Below, piece after piece: positions 22,646 through 34,400 of a stretch of 64,000 bases of DNA. This stretch comes from Paraspadella gotoi (Eukaryota > Chaetognatha). Under the pieces are notes generated by a model that made no database searches, was not told where the DNA came from, and saw nothing but the letters and a program-made list of their open reading frames with translations. The stretch is from NCBI GenBank assembly GCA_051294375.1, contig JBJCIZ010000009.1:24701-88700 (forward strand), read 5' to 3'. The position numbers were made by a program, and so were the translations under genes. Position 1 is the stretch's first letter, and every line of letters begins with the position of its first letter.

Positions 22646-23488
22646 TGAAATTGTGGGCGAAAATTTAAGAAATAACTAAATTAGGCCAAAAAAAGTCGTT
22701 AATGAAATTTAGGAGAAAAATTAATTTACGATTAAATTTTTTTCCCCTTTTTTTTATTCTCTTAATCTTTGGCAATTTTTTTCGTCTCCTTTTCTGTTTT
22801 CTTGTTTTGTTATTTTGTTTTGAGTTATTTTTTCTGTTTTCTTTTTCTTTTAAACTTTGAAAATTGAAAAGTGAAAAAAAATGAGAAACAAGTCACGTGA
22901 AATGTTTTGGACTTTTTTGGCGACAGAGAGACGTAGAGACATACAGACATACAGACATACAGACATAATGACATAAAGACATACCGACATACCGACATAG
23001 TTTCTAAAACTTCGTTTCTCTTTAAGTATTCCACTTGAGTGTTAAGCTTTTTCTTACCATTTTAATTTTGCCATTTTCCTATATGATTGGAAATAATTAT
23101 GATTACTATTTTACTTACTATTTGAACAACCACTAACATTTTTTTATTTATTTAATATATAAGCTATCTCGCCCCTGATTTTGGACAAGCTAATAACATA
23201 GCATGACCCTGCAAGCTTTTAATCATTTTATTTTGTTTCAGTTCGAAGCTTCGTGGCGTAACTTGTATTCATTTAAATCCTAGTGTATTAATCCTTTCTT
23301 TTTTCGTTGTTTCGAAATGTTAGAGATTGGCAAAGTTTTTGATTTCTTTCATTTAAATCCATAAATTGTTTATAAATAAATAAAACAAAAAAGTAAGTTG
23401 TCCGAGAAGAAATAAAAATAGATAAGGAATTTCTTACCTTTTTTCTCTCTTGCTTTCTCCGACAGAAAAAAAGTTTGATAAATCGGAA
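22646..23488. other. Intergenic with a short GACATA repeat
   Basis: About 22938-22998 is (ACAGACAT)/(GACATACC) tandem. The rest is AT-rich with no gene recognised. Confidence 0.6.
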
Positions 23489-23539
23489 ATGATTAACGAT
23501 AAGAAAAAGAGAAAGAAAGAAAAAGAAAATGAATAAAAA

Positions 23540-23570
<31 letters not shown>

Positions 23571-23580
23571 GAGAAAGAAA

Positions 23581-23612
<32 letters not shown>

Positions 23613-23805
23613 AGAAAGAAAAATGAAAGAAAAAATGAAAGAAAGAAAAAGAAAATAAATAAAAATAAATAAAAAGAGAAAGAAAAAAAGAAGGAAAGAA
23701 ATATAAAGGGTAAGAAAGATAAAAATAAAAAAATAAAAAGAGATAGAAAGAAAGACAGAAAAAAAGACAGAAAGACAGAAAGAAAGACAGAAAGAGAGAG
23801 GAAAT
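23489..23805. repeat. (GAAA)n tract
   Basis: Imperfect GAAA/AAAG tetranucleotide repeat with GACAGAAA variants at the 3' end. The long minus-strand frame across it encodes only Phe/Leu/Ser and is an artefact. Confidence 0.95.
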
Positions 23806-23883
23806 AAAAAGTTAAAAATCCTAAGGACAATTCAGTCTTTGATTTATTTCCGTTTTATACACGAAGGTTTTTCTCCCCGCAAA

Positions 23884-24054
23884 TGAATTGTCGTCGTTAT
23901 CGTCGTCGTCGTCATTTATTGATCTTCCTGTTGTCATCATCGTCGTCGGTCGTCGTCGTTCGTCGTCATAGTTGTCGTCGTCGTCATCGCCGTCGTCATC
24001 CTCTCGTCGTCGTCGTCATCATCATCGTCGTCGTCATCGTTCGTCGTCATATAA

Positions 24055-24089
<35 letters not shown>

Positions 24090-24195
24090 TAGTCGTCGTC
24101 GTTCATCGCGTCTTCATCCTCATCGTCGTCTCGTCTACGTCATCATCATCGTCGTCGTCATCGCCGTCGTCTCGTCGTCGTCGTCATCATCATCG

Positions 24196-24227
<32 letters not shown>

Positions 24228-24266
24228 ATCGTCGTCACTTCGTCATCGTCGTCGTCGTCATCATCA

Positions 24267-24300
<34 letters not shown>

Positions 24301-24445
24301 ATTATTGTCGTCCTCGTTGTCATCATCGTCGTTCGTCTCGTCGTGTCGTCATAGTCGTTGTCGTCGTCGTATCATCATCGTCATCATCATCGTCGTCGTT
24401 CATCATCATCTCGTCGTCATCCCCATCATCGTCGTCCGTCGTCGT

Positions 24446-24476
<31 letters not shown>

Positions 24477-24480
24477 CGAG
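23884..24480. repeat. ~600-bp (GTC)n / (ATC)n trinucleotide array
   Basis: Nearly all triplets are GTC or ATC with occasional frame slips. The two open frames encode Ser or Val/Ile/Arg runs. GTC arrays are CpG-dense. This is the largest of at least eight such arrays in the window. Confidence 0.97.
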
Positions 24481-24779
24481 TGATTAAAAAGAAACAATCA
24501 ACGAGAAAAGATAAACTTTGAAAATGAAATAAATAAAATGATTAAACGTTTGTTTTTTTTTATTTCCGATTCGTCGTCGTCCTGTGGAGAAAGGTTGTCA
24601 TATTGCTTTATAAATATTTTATGCATCTTATATTGTTTTGCGATTATATCCGCTTGAATGAATTTATATTAAATATTTCCTAGCAATTAATACTTTATCC
24701 TTCAGTCGTTACTACGTGGCTAAAATGTCGCGCGTTCGATCCCTGTCCGGGAACTTCACTTTCGGCGATGGAAAAGTCT

Positions 24780-25010
24780 GGTTCCAATTTCCAAGCCGAG
24801 AATCTGTAGTCGGGCATTGTATTATGCGCGACCCGGTGGCTCATTGAGTTATATTCGCAGCTCCTGACCGTTAGGTACCGGGATCATTCCCCAATGGTAC
24901 CTACACTGCGGGAAGCGTGAGGACGACTGTAAACTGCTTAGGGGACGTGGAAAATCCTCAAACCTGGTGCCCAGCCCAGGACCCGCATGCTGATGGTCAA
25001 CTTACGTATG
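24780..25010 (+). mobile_element. tRNA-related SINE, copy 2
   Basis: Clear head CGACCCGGTGGCTCATTGAG (24829-24848), weak B box, then GGGAAGCGTGAGGACG and CAGCCCAGGACCC. Just upstream (24715-24765) a second tRNA-like stretch with GCGTTCGATCCCTGTCC (B-box consensus) suggests a two-headed unit or a second truncated SINE. Confidence 0.7.
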
Positions 25011-25264
25011 TATATATAATTATGTATAAATATATATCCTCCAATATTACAGATATAGCATGGATTTTACCAAATAAATCTTATATTAACATTTCAAAAA
25101 AGGCAATAAAAAGTTGTCCATCTGTCTTAATTAAACCAAGAGTCGTTATATGTTTAAAATTTCGATCCTAAATTTATTCGTTCGAAAAAAAAAATCTTTT
25201 TCCTCAAAAAAATGAAAAGATCTAAATTTCAAATTTTTTTCAAAGAAAAACATTTTGTTTACAT

Positions 25265-25820
25265 TTTTTTCTTCTTCCTCTTCCTCCTCCTCTTCCTGCT
25301 CCTCTTCCTCTTCCTCCCCCCTCTCTTCCTCCTCTTTTTTCTCTTCCTCCTCCCATTCCTCCTTTGCCTTTTCCTCCTCTTCCTCCTGTCTCTTCCCATC
25401 ATTTTTCTCTTCCTCCTTCCATTCCTCTTCCTCCTACCTCTCTTCCTCCTCTTTTTCCTCTTTCTCCTCCCATTCTTCCTTTGCCTCTTCCTCCTCTCTC
25501 TTCCCATAATTTTCCTCTTCCTCCTTTCATTCCCCTTCCTCCCTCCTCCTCTTCCTCCTCCCTCTCTTCCTCCTCCCGTTCCTCCTTTGCCACTTCCTCC
25601 TCTCTCTTCCCATAATTTTCTTCTTTCTCCTTTCATTCCCCTTCCTCCCTCCTCCTCTTCCTCCTCTCATTTCTCATATGCCTCTTCTTCCTCTTCCTCC
25701 TGTCACCTCCCATCATTTTCCTCTTCCTTCTTCCTCTCCTCCTCCTCTTCTTCCTCCTCCCATTCCTCCTTTGCCTCTTCCTCCTCCACTTCCTCCTCAT
25801 CCTCCTCTTCTTCTTCCTCG
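25265..25820. repeat. (TTCCTC)n pyrimidine minisatellite
   Basis: About 550 bases of TTCCTC/CTCTTCC units with a ~65-120-bp higher-order period marked by CCCATAATTTTC or CCCATCATTTTC. Its open frames on both strands are compositional artefacts. Confidence 0.95.
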
Positions 25821-25964
25821 TCCAATTTCGAGTCTTTTGTTTTTTCTCTTCATTTTTCGAATTTTTTTCCATTTTTTTAACCAAATGGATATTTTTTCCC
25901 TTTTTCCCTTTTTTTTTCGAGTTTGTGTTTTGTTTACGCGAGGTCGCGAGTGTTGAGGCGAAGC

Positions 25965-26230
25965 TGTCGTTGTCGTTGTCGTCGTCGTCGTTATAGTCGT
26001 CATTGTCGTCATTGCCGTTTTCGTCATCGTCATCGTTGTCGTCGTCGTCATTGTCGTTTTCATCATTGTCGTTTTCATCATTGTCGTTTTCATCATTGTC
26101 GTTTTCATCATTGTCGTTTTCATCATTGTCGTTTTCATCATTGTCGTTTTCTTCATTGTTTTCTTCATTGTCGTTTTCGTTATTTTCGTAGTCATAGTTC
26201 TCGTTGTCTTCGTCGTCGTCGTCGTTGCAT
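25965..26230. repeat. (GTC)n start, then 15-bp minisatellite
   Basis: (GTC)n at 25965-25990 passes into about eight 15-bp units of CATTGTCGTTTTCAT (26040-26160). On the minus strand the units encode an Asn/Asp/Glu pentapeptide repeat. I do not regard it as a gene because flanking frames lack splice or start evidence. Confidence 0.92.
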
Positions 26231-26579
26231 TCTCGCTTCATTGCATCGTTGCATCCAAAGGCTTCAACAATCTGCCCATCGATGTCCCGACAATCCAATC
26301 GCAAGAAGCCGCCATTATTTTTTTCACGCTTCCTCGTCGAGATTAAAAGAAATTTCACCCAACGAGACAATCTCTGTTTATCACAACAGCTGTGATAACG
26401 ATTTCTATCATCACTTATGTTCTTTATCACTAGAGAGAGACGGAAAAGTCTGGCTTCATCTCCGCCGGAAGAGACCGACTTCCGCTGCAGCTGAAATCCG
26501 CAGCTGCCGGCGCCGCAGCAGCTGGAATCCGCAGCCGCCGTCTCTGGAGACTTCTACTTAATTCTTTACGCTTTTCTCT
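26231..26579. other. CAG/CTG-rich non-repetitive stretch
   Basis: Short CpG- and CAGC-rich sequence (GCAGCTGAAATCCGCAGC, GCCGCAGCAGCTGG near 26482-26530) with no recognisable gene. Confidence 0.4.
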
Positions 26580-26830
26580 TTTTTGACGCGAAGAAGAAAC
26601 GGTGGAGGTAACGGGAAGAAGTAACGGATGAAGTAATGAGGAAGTAACAAATAAGTAACGGAGGAGGTAACGGAAGAAGTAATGAGGAAGTAACATAAGA
26701 AATAACGGAGAAAGTAACGGAAGAAGTAACGAAGAAGTAACAGAAAGATAATCAGGACGTAACGGTGAGATAATGAGGAAGTATCGGAGTGTTACACTGA
26801 CGAAGTAACGGAGAGTAACGATACTAACAG
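26580..26830. repeat. Minisatellite of GAAGTAACGGA-type units
   Basis: About 18 imperfect 11-15-bp units containing GTAACGGA, GTAATGAGGA or GTAACGAAGA. No coding potential. Confidence 0.88.
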
Positions 26831-27460
26831 AAAAAGATGTCCAAAATAAAGGAAGAAATAATAATATTAAAAATAATATTTCAAAATGAGAATAAATATA
26901 ATTACTAACAAACGTGTATTGGATTTCATTTGAGAAAAGTAAAGAAAATATATTTCGTCTTCACGTAAAATCCTTTGCTTTGGTTGTTTTATTTGTGGCA
27001 AATTTCTTTGGCACTATTTTCGGAGAGTGCCCAATTTCGGTTCCTTTTGTTTTTTTTGTTTTGTTTTGTCTTGTTTTTTTCTTTTCTTCCGAGATCGACT
27101 CTGCTACCGAAGATTCTCTCTTTCATTCGCGTGATTAAAGTTTTTTTTTTGTTTCTCCAAAGTGAAAGAGGAGGAGGAGGAGGAGGAGGAGGAGGAGGAG
27201 CATTTCTAAGAAAAGAGAGGATTTCTTGGAAGAGACAAGTCGATCGAATGCCAGAGAAAACAGGAAAAAAAAAACATTAATAAAAAAGAAAACATCTTCT
27301 CTCTTATTCTCTTATTCTCTTTTTTTCTTTCCAACTCCGACCTGGAAACTTAATTCATCATCAAAATATTATCAAGATTCCGGATTTCCAGATTATGTGG
27401 AAACAAAACATTTACTACCCTGAGTTCCCTCTCTCATTCCAACGACCGTAATTCTTCTTT

Positions 27461-27462
<2 letters not shown>
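26831..27462. other. Intergenic with a short (GAG)n run
   Basis: No gene recognised. (GAG)n at about 27167-27200. Confidence 0.5.

Positions 27463-27525
<63 letters not shown>
27463..27525. repeat. (CT)n microsatellite
   Basis: About 31 pure CT units. Confidence 0.98.
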
Positions 27526-27526
<1 letters not shown>

Positions 27527-27764
27527 CTATCCATCACCATTTCCTGCCATGAAATACGAGTTCCAACAAAACTCAATGTGATTTTAAAGACAAAAAAAAA
27601 ACGAAATAAATTGAATTCATTTCTTGATAAGTACTTTCATCTTCCATCTTAATCTTTCGTAAATTTAAAACTTTCATCCTATTTTTATTGCACAATCCGT
27701 ACGTATATATTTGTTTGTAATGTTTTTATTTACTTACAATTCAAGTCTTTTTCAATTTGTAATT

Positions 27765-28600
27765 TCTTTTCCTCCCTCTTTCCTCCTCTTCCTTTTTCTC
27801 CTTTCCTCTCTCTTTCCTTTCCTCCCTATTTCCTTTCCTCTCTCTTTTTTTCTCCCTCTCTTTCCTTTCCTCTCTCTTTCCTTTCCTCCATCTTTCCTTT
27901 CCTCCCTCTCTCTTATCTTTCCTCCCTATCTCTTTTCCTGAGTCTCTTTTTTCCTCCCTCTCTTTCCTTTCCTCCATCTTTCCTTTCCTCCCTCTTTCCT
28001 TTTCTCTCTCTCTCCTTTCCTCTCTCTCTCCTTTCTTCCCTCTCTCTTTTCTTTCCTTCCTCTTTCCTCCACCCACAACTCGGACAAATCGACGTCTCGT
28101 CTCCAGTGATGAATCGACGCCGTCGCTCTCCCTCCCTCGGCGTCGGGGCTGCGGCGTCGAGCGGCGTCGGGGCTGCGGCGTCGTCTGTTTCGAAAAATCC
28201 CGAGGGGTTCCGCCCTTCTTTCGTCTTCTCCTCTTCCTCCTACACTTCATGTAGCTTCTTTACTTTAGCTCCCTCTCTTTCTCTTTCTCTCTCTCTTCAC
28301 TCCCTATTTTTCTTCGCCCCGCTTTCTCTCTTTCCTCCACATCATTCCCCTTTTCCTAACCCTCTTCCTCATTCCTACCCCTCTTCCTCATTCCTACCCC
28401 TCTTCCTCTTCCTCCCCTCATCGTTCTCCGCTGAACCTCCTCTTCCTCTTCCTCCCCCTCATCATCCTCTTCCTCCTCCCCTTTTCCTCATTTTCCTGTC
28501 TCCTCCTCCCTCCCCTCCTCTTCCTTCTTGCCTCCCGCCTCGTTCCTCCTCCCCTCCTCCTCCTCTTTCTACTGACTCAAACAAAAATCTTTCTTTTTTT
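27765..28600. repeat. Pyrimidine tracts around a CpG-rich duplicated 23-mer
   Basis: 27765-28070 is CCTTTCCTCTCTCTTT-type and 28230-28600 is CTTCCTC-rich. Between them 28100-28185 is CpG-rich and contains two adjacent copies of a unit beginning GGCGTCGGGGCTGCGGCGTC. No gene recognised. Confidence 0.9.
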
Positions 28601-28734
28601 TTCTTTTCTTCTTTCGTTGCTCTTTTGTTTGCCACGTGACTCCCAACGCCACCGCCGACTTTTCCCCGACGCCGCCGTCGGTCGTAGACTTAAAACTCGG
28701 TCTCAGAAAAAAAAATTATCTGAACGTTGTCGCT

Positions 28735-28871
28735 GACAGATGCCGACAGATGCCGACACCGTCCAAAAAGCCATGGGAGATGCCGACTTCGCCTTGGGAG
28801 ATGCCGACACGTCCTTGGGAGATGCCGACGTCGATTGGGTGGCGGGAAAAAGTCGCATCTGCGATTTGTGT

Positions 28872-28907
<36 letters not shown>

Positions 28908-28953
28908 TCGCCGAATTCTCAAAGGAAAGAAACTTTAAGCTTAGATTTATAAA

Positions 28954-29000
<47 letters not shown>

Positions 29001-29002
29001 CG

Positions 29003-29040
<38 letters not shown>

Positions 29041-29042
29041 TA
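28735..29042. repeat. ~23-bp minisatellite, (GTC)n and (GA)n in succession
   Basis: 28738-28835: four or five units with GGGAGATGCCGAC. 28871-28910: (GTC)13. 28958-29041: (GA)n with single-base slips. The order minisatellite - GTC - GA recalls the GA/GAC pairing seen at 39.7 and 42.1 kb. Confidence 0.93.
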
Positions 29043-29738
<696 letters not shown>

Positions 29739-30289
29739 CACGAATGGGCGCGGACAACCTCCTCGCGCCACAAATGGGCGTGTCTGTCCCGAGCGGATTT
29801 ATTCATTGGGGCCGCGTTTGATAATCGTCGCGCCCCTAGCGGCCGATGAAAATGGCCGTCGGTCCCGCCATCTATGAGGATCAAAGGGAAAGAAAAGAGC
29901 AACTGGAAATTTTGGGCGGGACAATTTTGTTTTTTTAATTAAAATTAGAATAAATATTTTTGTGTGTTAAACTTTTATAAGTAAATAAAATTAAATAATA
30001 ATTTGCCGAAGTAACTTGGTAATTTACAGACGATGGAAACTAGCACAACTTTAATCTTCTTCACTGATGGAAAAATATAAAAGATTATTTTTATTATGAA
30101 TAAGAATTAGTATACTTTTATAATATATTTTTATTATACGTATTATAATACGTATAATTAGTATAATTCTAAAATCATTTAGCATCTTATTTCCGGCGCC
30201 GGTGAATTAAAAACATTTATCGGCAGCCAATTGGCGCCACCTCCGCCCATTTCCCAACCCAATCTTTCCTCAACCACCATCCAACAACT
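29739..30289. other. GC-rich edge then AT-rich, no gene seen
   Basis: 29740-29880 is GC-rich with two GAATGGGCG/AAATGGGCG words and GCGCCCCTAGCGGCC. The rest is AT-rich. Confidence 0.4.
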
Positions 30290-30495
30290 ACCTAAGCCCA
30301 AACCCAGGCCCAAATTCAAACCCAAACCAAAATCCTAATCCAACCTAAAACCCAAGCCCAAACGCAGGCCCAAACTCAAACCCAAACCAAAATTCAAGCT
30401 CAAACCCAGACCCAAACTCAAACCCAAACTCAAACCCAAGCCCAAATCCAGGCCCAAACTGAAACCCAAATTAAAATCCAAACCCAAACACATTC
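30290..30495. repeat. CCCAAA-type 12-bp minisatellite
   Basis: Units such as AAACCCAAACTC and AGGCCCAAA repeat about 17 times. One frame encodes a Lys-Pro-Lys-Leu repeat for about 55 codons without a stop (from 30342). That follows from a unit length that is a multiple of three and is not by itself evidence for a protein. Confidence 0.85.
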
Positions 30496-30601
30496 TTTCT
30501 TTTTTTCTTTTTTTTTTCTTTTTTTTTTTAATTTACGTCGAAGAAGAAAAAAAAATCGGAAGAAAAATTCCCATCGACGCTTAACGACTTTTGAAGAGAG
30601 A

Positions 30602-30772
30602 CGCGCCCGCCGCTGCCCGCCGCTGCCGCCGCTGCCCGCCGCTGCCCGCCGCTGCCCGCCGCTGCCCGCCGCTGCCCGCCGCTGCCCGCCGCTGCCCGCC
30701 GCTCGCCGCGCCCGCCGCTGCCCGCCGCTGCCCGCCGCTGCCCGCCGCCTGCCCGCAGCTGCCCGCCGCTGC
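30602..30772. repeat. 10-bp GC-rich minisatellite (GCTGCCCGCC)n
   Basis: About 16 units, nearly identical, with a short GCCGCGCCC interruption near 30705. Surrounded by AT-rich sequence. Confidence 0.96.
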
Positions 30773-31204
30773 CGTTTTATATTAAAACTGACGATTTTGT
30801 CTTAATTTTTGTTTTTCTTGGCCCCGACTAAAAAAAACGTGCTCATTCTCTCTCCAGTCAAAAAGTCCAGGCGCCCTGGCCCTACTCCGCACCTTGGTCA
30901 TCTCTAACTGAGGCCCCCTCTCCCCCCTCTCCCTCCATAGCATCCGGGTGCCCGCCAGACATCGAATCACCCCCCACCTTTTGTAAATCGCTTCTCTCTT
31001 TCTCTCTTGCAAAGATCCTGGCTCTTGCGATTGCAAGAATCCATTGGGTGTCTCTCCTGCCCAAAAACGGGAAGTTTCGGTGATTGAAAAGAAGGAGGAG
31101 GAGGAGGGAGGAGAGAGGAGGAGGAGGAGAGGGAGGAGAGAAGCCATTGGCGTCGTTAAGCGTTGTCATAATAAGGAAAGAAGAAAGCGAAGGAACCACT
31201 GAGA
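30773..31204. other. No gene recognised
   Basis: Mixed composition; GGAGGAGGAGG purine patch at about 31092-31140. Confidence 0.4.
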
Positions 31205-31342
31205 TCGGGGTGCGATTAATCTGTCTCTAGCTCTCTCTCTTAACTCTGTCTCTAGTCTCTCTCTCTTTACTCTGGTCTCTAGTCTTCTTAACTCTGTCTC
31301 TAGCTCTCTCTTAACTCTTTCTCTAGCTTTTCTCACTTAATT

Positions 31343-31386
<44 letters not shown>

Positions 31387-31600
31387 CTCTCTCTTCTCCT
31401 CTCTCACTCAATCAAAAGACCTTTCAAATTCTTATTCTTTCAGCAACTCCTGTTAAGCAACCGTATGTCCCTCCGTCTGTAAGTCATTCAGCCAGTCCGT
31501 CTCAGTCAGTCAGTCTATCAGTCCGTCCATCTGCTAGTTATTCATCCAGTCTGTCAGTCCGTCTCAGTCAGTCAGTCTTGCTTCTCAAAAGTAAGAAGTC
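31205..31600. repeat. (CT)n tract and (CAGT)/(GTCC) tract
   Basis: 31220-31405: CTCTCT with a ~30-bp higher-order unit (TTAACTCTGTCTCTAG). 31465-31585: CAGTCCGT/CAGTCAGT repeats, with a ~70-bp block (CAGTCCGTCTCAGTCAGTCA) present twice. Confidence 0.92.
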
Positions 31601-32034
31601 CTTCCTTAAAAACGTTTTAACCGAATGTACTGTGCGCAAGTGTTTTGCATCCGGATTTTCTGTATCCAAGTATTCTGCACAGTATGTTCAAAAGCCGGAT
31701 GTACTGTACAAATCAACTTACCAATGATTCCGTATCCGCTGTAAAATCCCAAACCCTAGTGACTTTCACGAGTCACGAAATGTAACTTTTCTAACGAAAT
31801 TAAATAAAAATAAAACTCGTATTAAATCAACCTTTAAATTAACCCCCCCCTCGCCCCCCCGCCCACAAGAAGCGATTGAGAGGCGGAATACTCTGCGACC
31901 CGATTAAAGCGAAAGGAAGGGAAACTCGTTTCGATGTACAGTAAAACCGTCGAAATGTTTTCCGCTCGGGAAGAAAGTCGTAAGAGCAAAAATGACATCT
32001 TGGTTCGCCCCCCCCCCTTTTTTGGCCCGCCTTT
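31601..32034. other. No gene recognised
   Basis: Near 31625-31700 the word GTACTGT/ATTCTGCA-CAGTA recurs (CCGAATGTACTGTGCG, CCGGATGTACTGTAC). Otherwise unremarkable. Confidence 0.4.
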
Positions 32035-32365
32035 CCCCGAACCAGGATGTGAAACGCCGTCGTTGTCATCGTCTTCATCGTCTTTAACGCCGCCATCTTG
32101 TTTTTAAACATCATTGTAATCTTCGTCTTCATAGTCATCGTCGTGTTTTTTTTTTCATCGTTTTCGTCGTCTTGATTCTCGTCATCGTCGTCGTCATTCA
32201 CGTCTTCGTCGGCGTCATCGTCGTTGTCGTCGTCTTTGTCGTCATCTTCGTATTTGTCATCGTCGTTGTCGTCGTCTTTGTCGTCTTCTTGGTCGTCGTC
32301 GTCATCTGCGTCAACATCGTCGTTTCTGCCGTCGTCGTCGTTGTTGTCGTCGTCGTCACAGTTCC
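32035..32365. repeat. (GTC)n / GTCTTC array
   Basis: Degenerate GTC trinucleotide array with TTC and ATC variants. Frames encode Val or Ser runs. Confidence 0.94.
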
Positions 32366-32427
32366 CACTTTGCGCGACTCTTAACCCGAATTCATTCGAG
32401 GAAGAAATAAAAATTTGTTTCCTTTAA

Positions 32428-32765
32428 ACTTTTTTTCTTTTCTTTTCTTTTCTTTTTTCTTTTCTTTTTTCTTATTTTCTTTTCTTTTCTTTCTTTTCTT
32501 TTCTTTTATTTTCTTTTCTTTTCTTTTTTCTTCCCTTCTTTTCTTTTCTGTTCTTTTTCTTTTCTTTTCTTTTCTTTTCTTTTCTTTTCTTCCATTTTTT
32601 TCCTTTTTTTATTCTTTTCTTTTCTTTTTTATTCTTTTCTTTTCTAGTTTTTCTTCATTTCTTTTCTTTTCTTTTCTCTTCTTTTCTTTTCTCTTCTTTT
32701 CTTTTTTTTCTTTTCTCTTCTTTTCTTTTTTTTCTTTTCTCTTCTTTTCTCTTTTCTTTTACCCT
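32428..32765. repeat. (TTTTC)n pentanucleotide array
   Basis: About 65 units of TTTTC with TTTTTTC and CTTC variants. A 133-codon Phe/Ser/Leu frame here is a repeat artefact. Confidence 0.96.
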
Positions 32766-32826
32766 CCTCTCTTTTCCCCGCCCTTTCACTTCCGTTTTCG
32801 CTACATTCGGCGCCGTATTAATTAGA

Positions 32827-32933
32827 TTGGCGGCGGCGGAGGCGGCTGCGGCGGCGGCGGCGGCGGCGAAGGCGGTGGCTCCGGCGGCTGCGGCGGCATC
32901 CGCAACAAGATCGTCGAGTTCGCGATGTTCAAA

Positions 32934-32966
<33 letters not shown>

Positions 32967-33042
32967 GATGACTTCCGCTTTCGGCCTCGTTCTCGGTTTT
33001 TATGACGTCATAAACAATATGGCGGCCGCCATTGAAAAGTAG
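32827..33042 (+). other. CpG-rich block: GGC and GTC repeats coding Ala and Ser runs
   Basis: (GGC)n at 32830-32880 followed by (GTC)n at 32935-32965. One frame gives Ala-rich then Ser-rich peptide and continues through SAFGLVLGFYDVINNMAAAIEK to a stop at 33042, but without an ATG at its start. It could be a first exon or 5' region of a gene, or two adjoining microsatellites. The motifs at 33003-33034 favour a regulatory role. Confidence 0.35.
33003..33034. promoter_or_regulatory. Possible promoter elements: palindromic CRE and inverted YY1-like pair
   Basis: TGACGTCA (33003-33010) is the full CRE/ATF palindrome. Four bases on, CAATATGGCGGCCGCCATTG (33015-33034) is a near-palindrome that reads ATGGCGGC, the YY1-type core, on both strands. 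No transcript start is demonstrable from sequence. Confidence 0.35.
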
Positions 33043-33084
33043 AAGAGAAGGAGATGGAAGGAAGGAAAGAAGGAGAGGAAGAAA

Positions 33085-33300
33085 TAAAAAATGGAAGAAG
33101 AAAAAGAAGGAGACAAAGAAATAAAAAGGGAAGATGACAAAGAAGGAGACAAAGAAATAAAAAGGGAAGATGACAAAGAAGGAGACAAAGAAATAAAAAA
33201 GGAAGGAGACAAAGAAGGAGACAAAGAAATAGACAGGGAAGGAGACAAAGAAGGAGACAAAGAAATAGAAAGGGAAGGAGACAAAGAAAAAGTAAGGAAC
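33085..33300. repeat. ~12/36-bp minisatellite (GGAGACAAAGAA)n
   Basis: Twelve-base units GGAGACAAAGAA and ATAAAAAGGGAA, or variants of them, alternate about 18 times. One frame stays open and encodes a Lys/Glu/Asp repeat ending at 33354. I treat it as repeat-derived. Confidence 0.92.
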
Positions 33301-33439
33301 CATGAAACAAAAGGAGGGGAAAACTCCCTCAATTCTTCAACGTTTAAAAATTAACGCTCCAGAAAAAAAAAAGGAACTAATTAACATTACAAATTTTTCT
33401 TTAGTTGCGCCGCGAGTACTCGCGAAGCAACTCCAAAAG

Positions 33440-34400
33440 TCTTCGGTCGGTCGGTTTGTCGGTTTGTCGGNNNNNNNNNNNNNNNNNNNNNNNNNCGGTC
33501 GGTCGGTTGTGGTCGGGTTTGCGGTTTGTGCCTCGGCGGTCCGGTCGGCTAGTCTTATACTATATGATCTTTAACTTTCCCTGCTCTCGGTTGCTACGAG
33601 AAGGTAAACTGCTAGCCATCTACCTCAATTTGTTATATTAAAATGTATAAATAATAAAAGATCAGTAATTCGAATTATACGTATTGTACGATCATTGGCG
33701 ATCACTGTGTGCGCAAATTGACTGAAAACTCTTGCTAACTTCTAAGCCCCTTCGTACAATGCAGTGGGTCCTGGCTCGAACGAGGCTTGTCATTTTCATA
33801 TCAAAGGTGTTGTCTGGAAGTCTACAGCCTCCCGCAGGGTAAGTACCGGCGTAAGGATTGAACCCGTATCTATGTGGTCATGGTTGAAGTTTAAGTAATG
33901 AGCAGTCACACTGAAGCTGCAACCTTATAGGCGAGATCTGCTCTCCTTTTTTGTCGGTCGGTCGGTCGGCTAGTCTTATAAATGATCTTTAACTTTCCCT
34001 CGGTTGCTACGAGAATTAGTAAACTGCTAGCGCTACCTTTTGTTTAAATAATAAAAGAAGTAATTCGAATTGAATACGTATTGAACGATCATTGGCACTG
34101 CCACTGTGTGCGCAAATTGGGCTGAAAACTACTTTGCGTAACTTCTAAGCCCCTTCAGTACAAATGCAGTGGGTCCTGGGCTCGGAACGAGGCTTGATCA
34201 TTTTTCATAAACTCAAAAGGGTTTCTGGAAGTCTACAAGCCTCCCGCAGGGTAAGTACCGGGTAAGGATTGAACCCGATATCTAGTGGTCATGAGTTGAT
34301 AGTTTAAGTTAATGAGCCACGGGTCACAACTGAAAGCGTCACGCTTATAGGCGGAGTCAACTTACTCAATGCCCGACAACAATCATGCCATCACCAGAAA
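33440..34400 (-). repeat. Tandem duplication (~415 bp) carrying SINE copies 3 and 4
   Basis: Two successive blocks begin GGTCGGTCGGCTAGTCTTAT (about 33500-33565 and 33958-33980) and continue through CTTTAACTTTCCC, GGTTGCTACGAGAA, AAACTGCTAGC and GATCATTGGC. Each then runs into an inverted SINE copy (33745-33960 and 34135-34400). In reverse complement the copies show the GTGGCTCATTA head and the B box GGGTTCAATCC (intact in both). A 25-N gap at 33471-33495 lies at the left edge. Confidence 0.75.

Noticed and set aside
23288-23830. 180-codon minus-strand frame of Phe/Leu/Ser
   Set aside because: Reverse reading of a (GAAA)n array.
25633-26430. 265-codon minus-strand frame with Asn/Asp/Glu repeat
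   Set aside because: It spans two adjoining satellites; the repeat peptide follows from a 15-bp unit and the rest from TTCCTC units.
29829-29845. CTCF-like word GCGCCCCTAGCGGCC
   Set aside because: One base short of the core spacing; a single weak match in 64 kb is not evidence.
30342-30490. Lys-Pro-Lys-Leu open frame, histone-tail-like
   Set aside because: The 12-bp unit is a multiple of three and gives an open frame automatically; there is no start or splice support.
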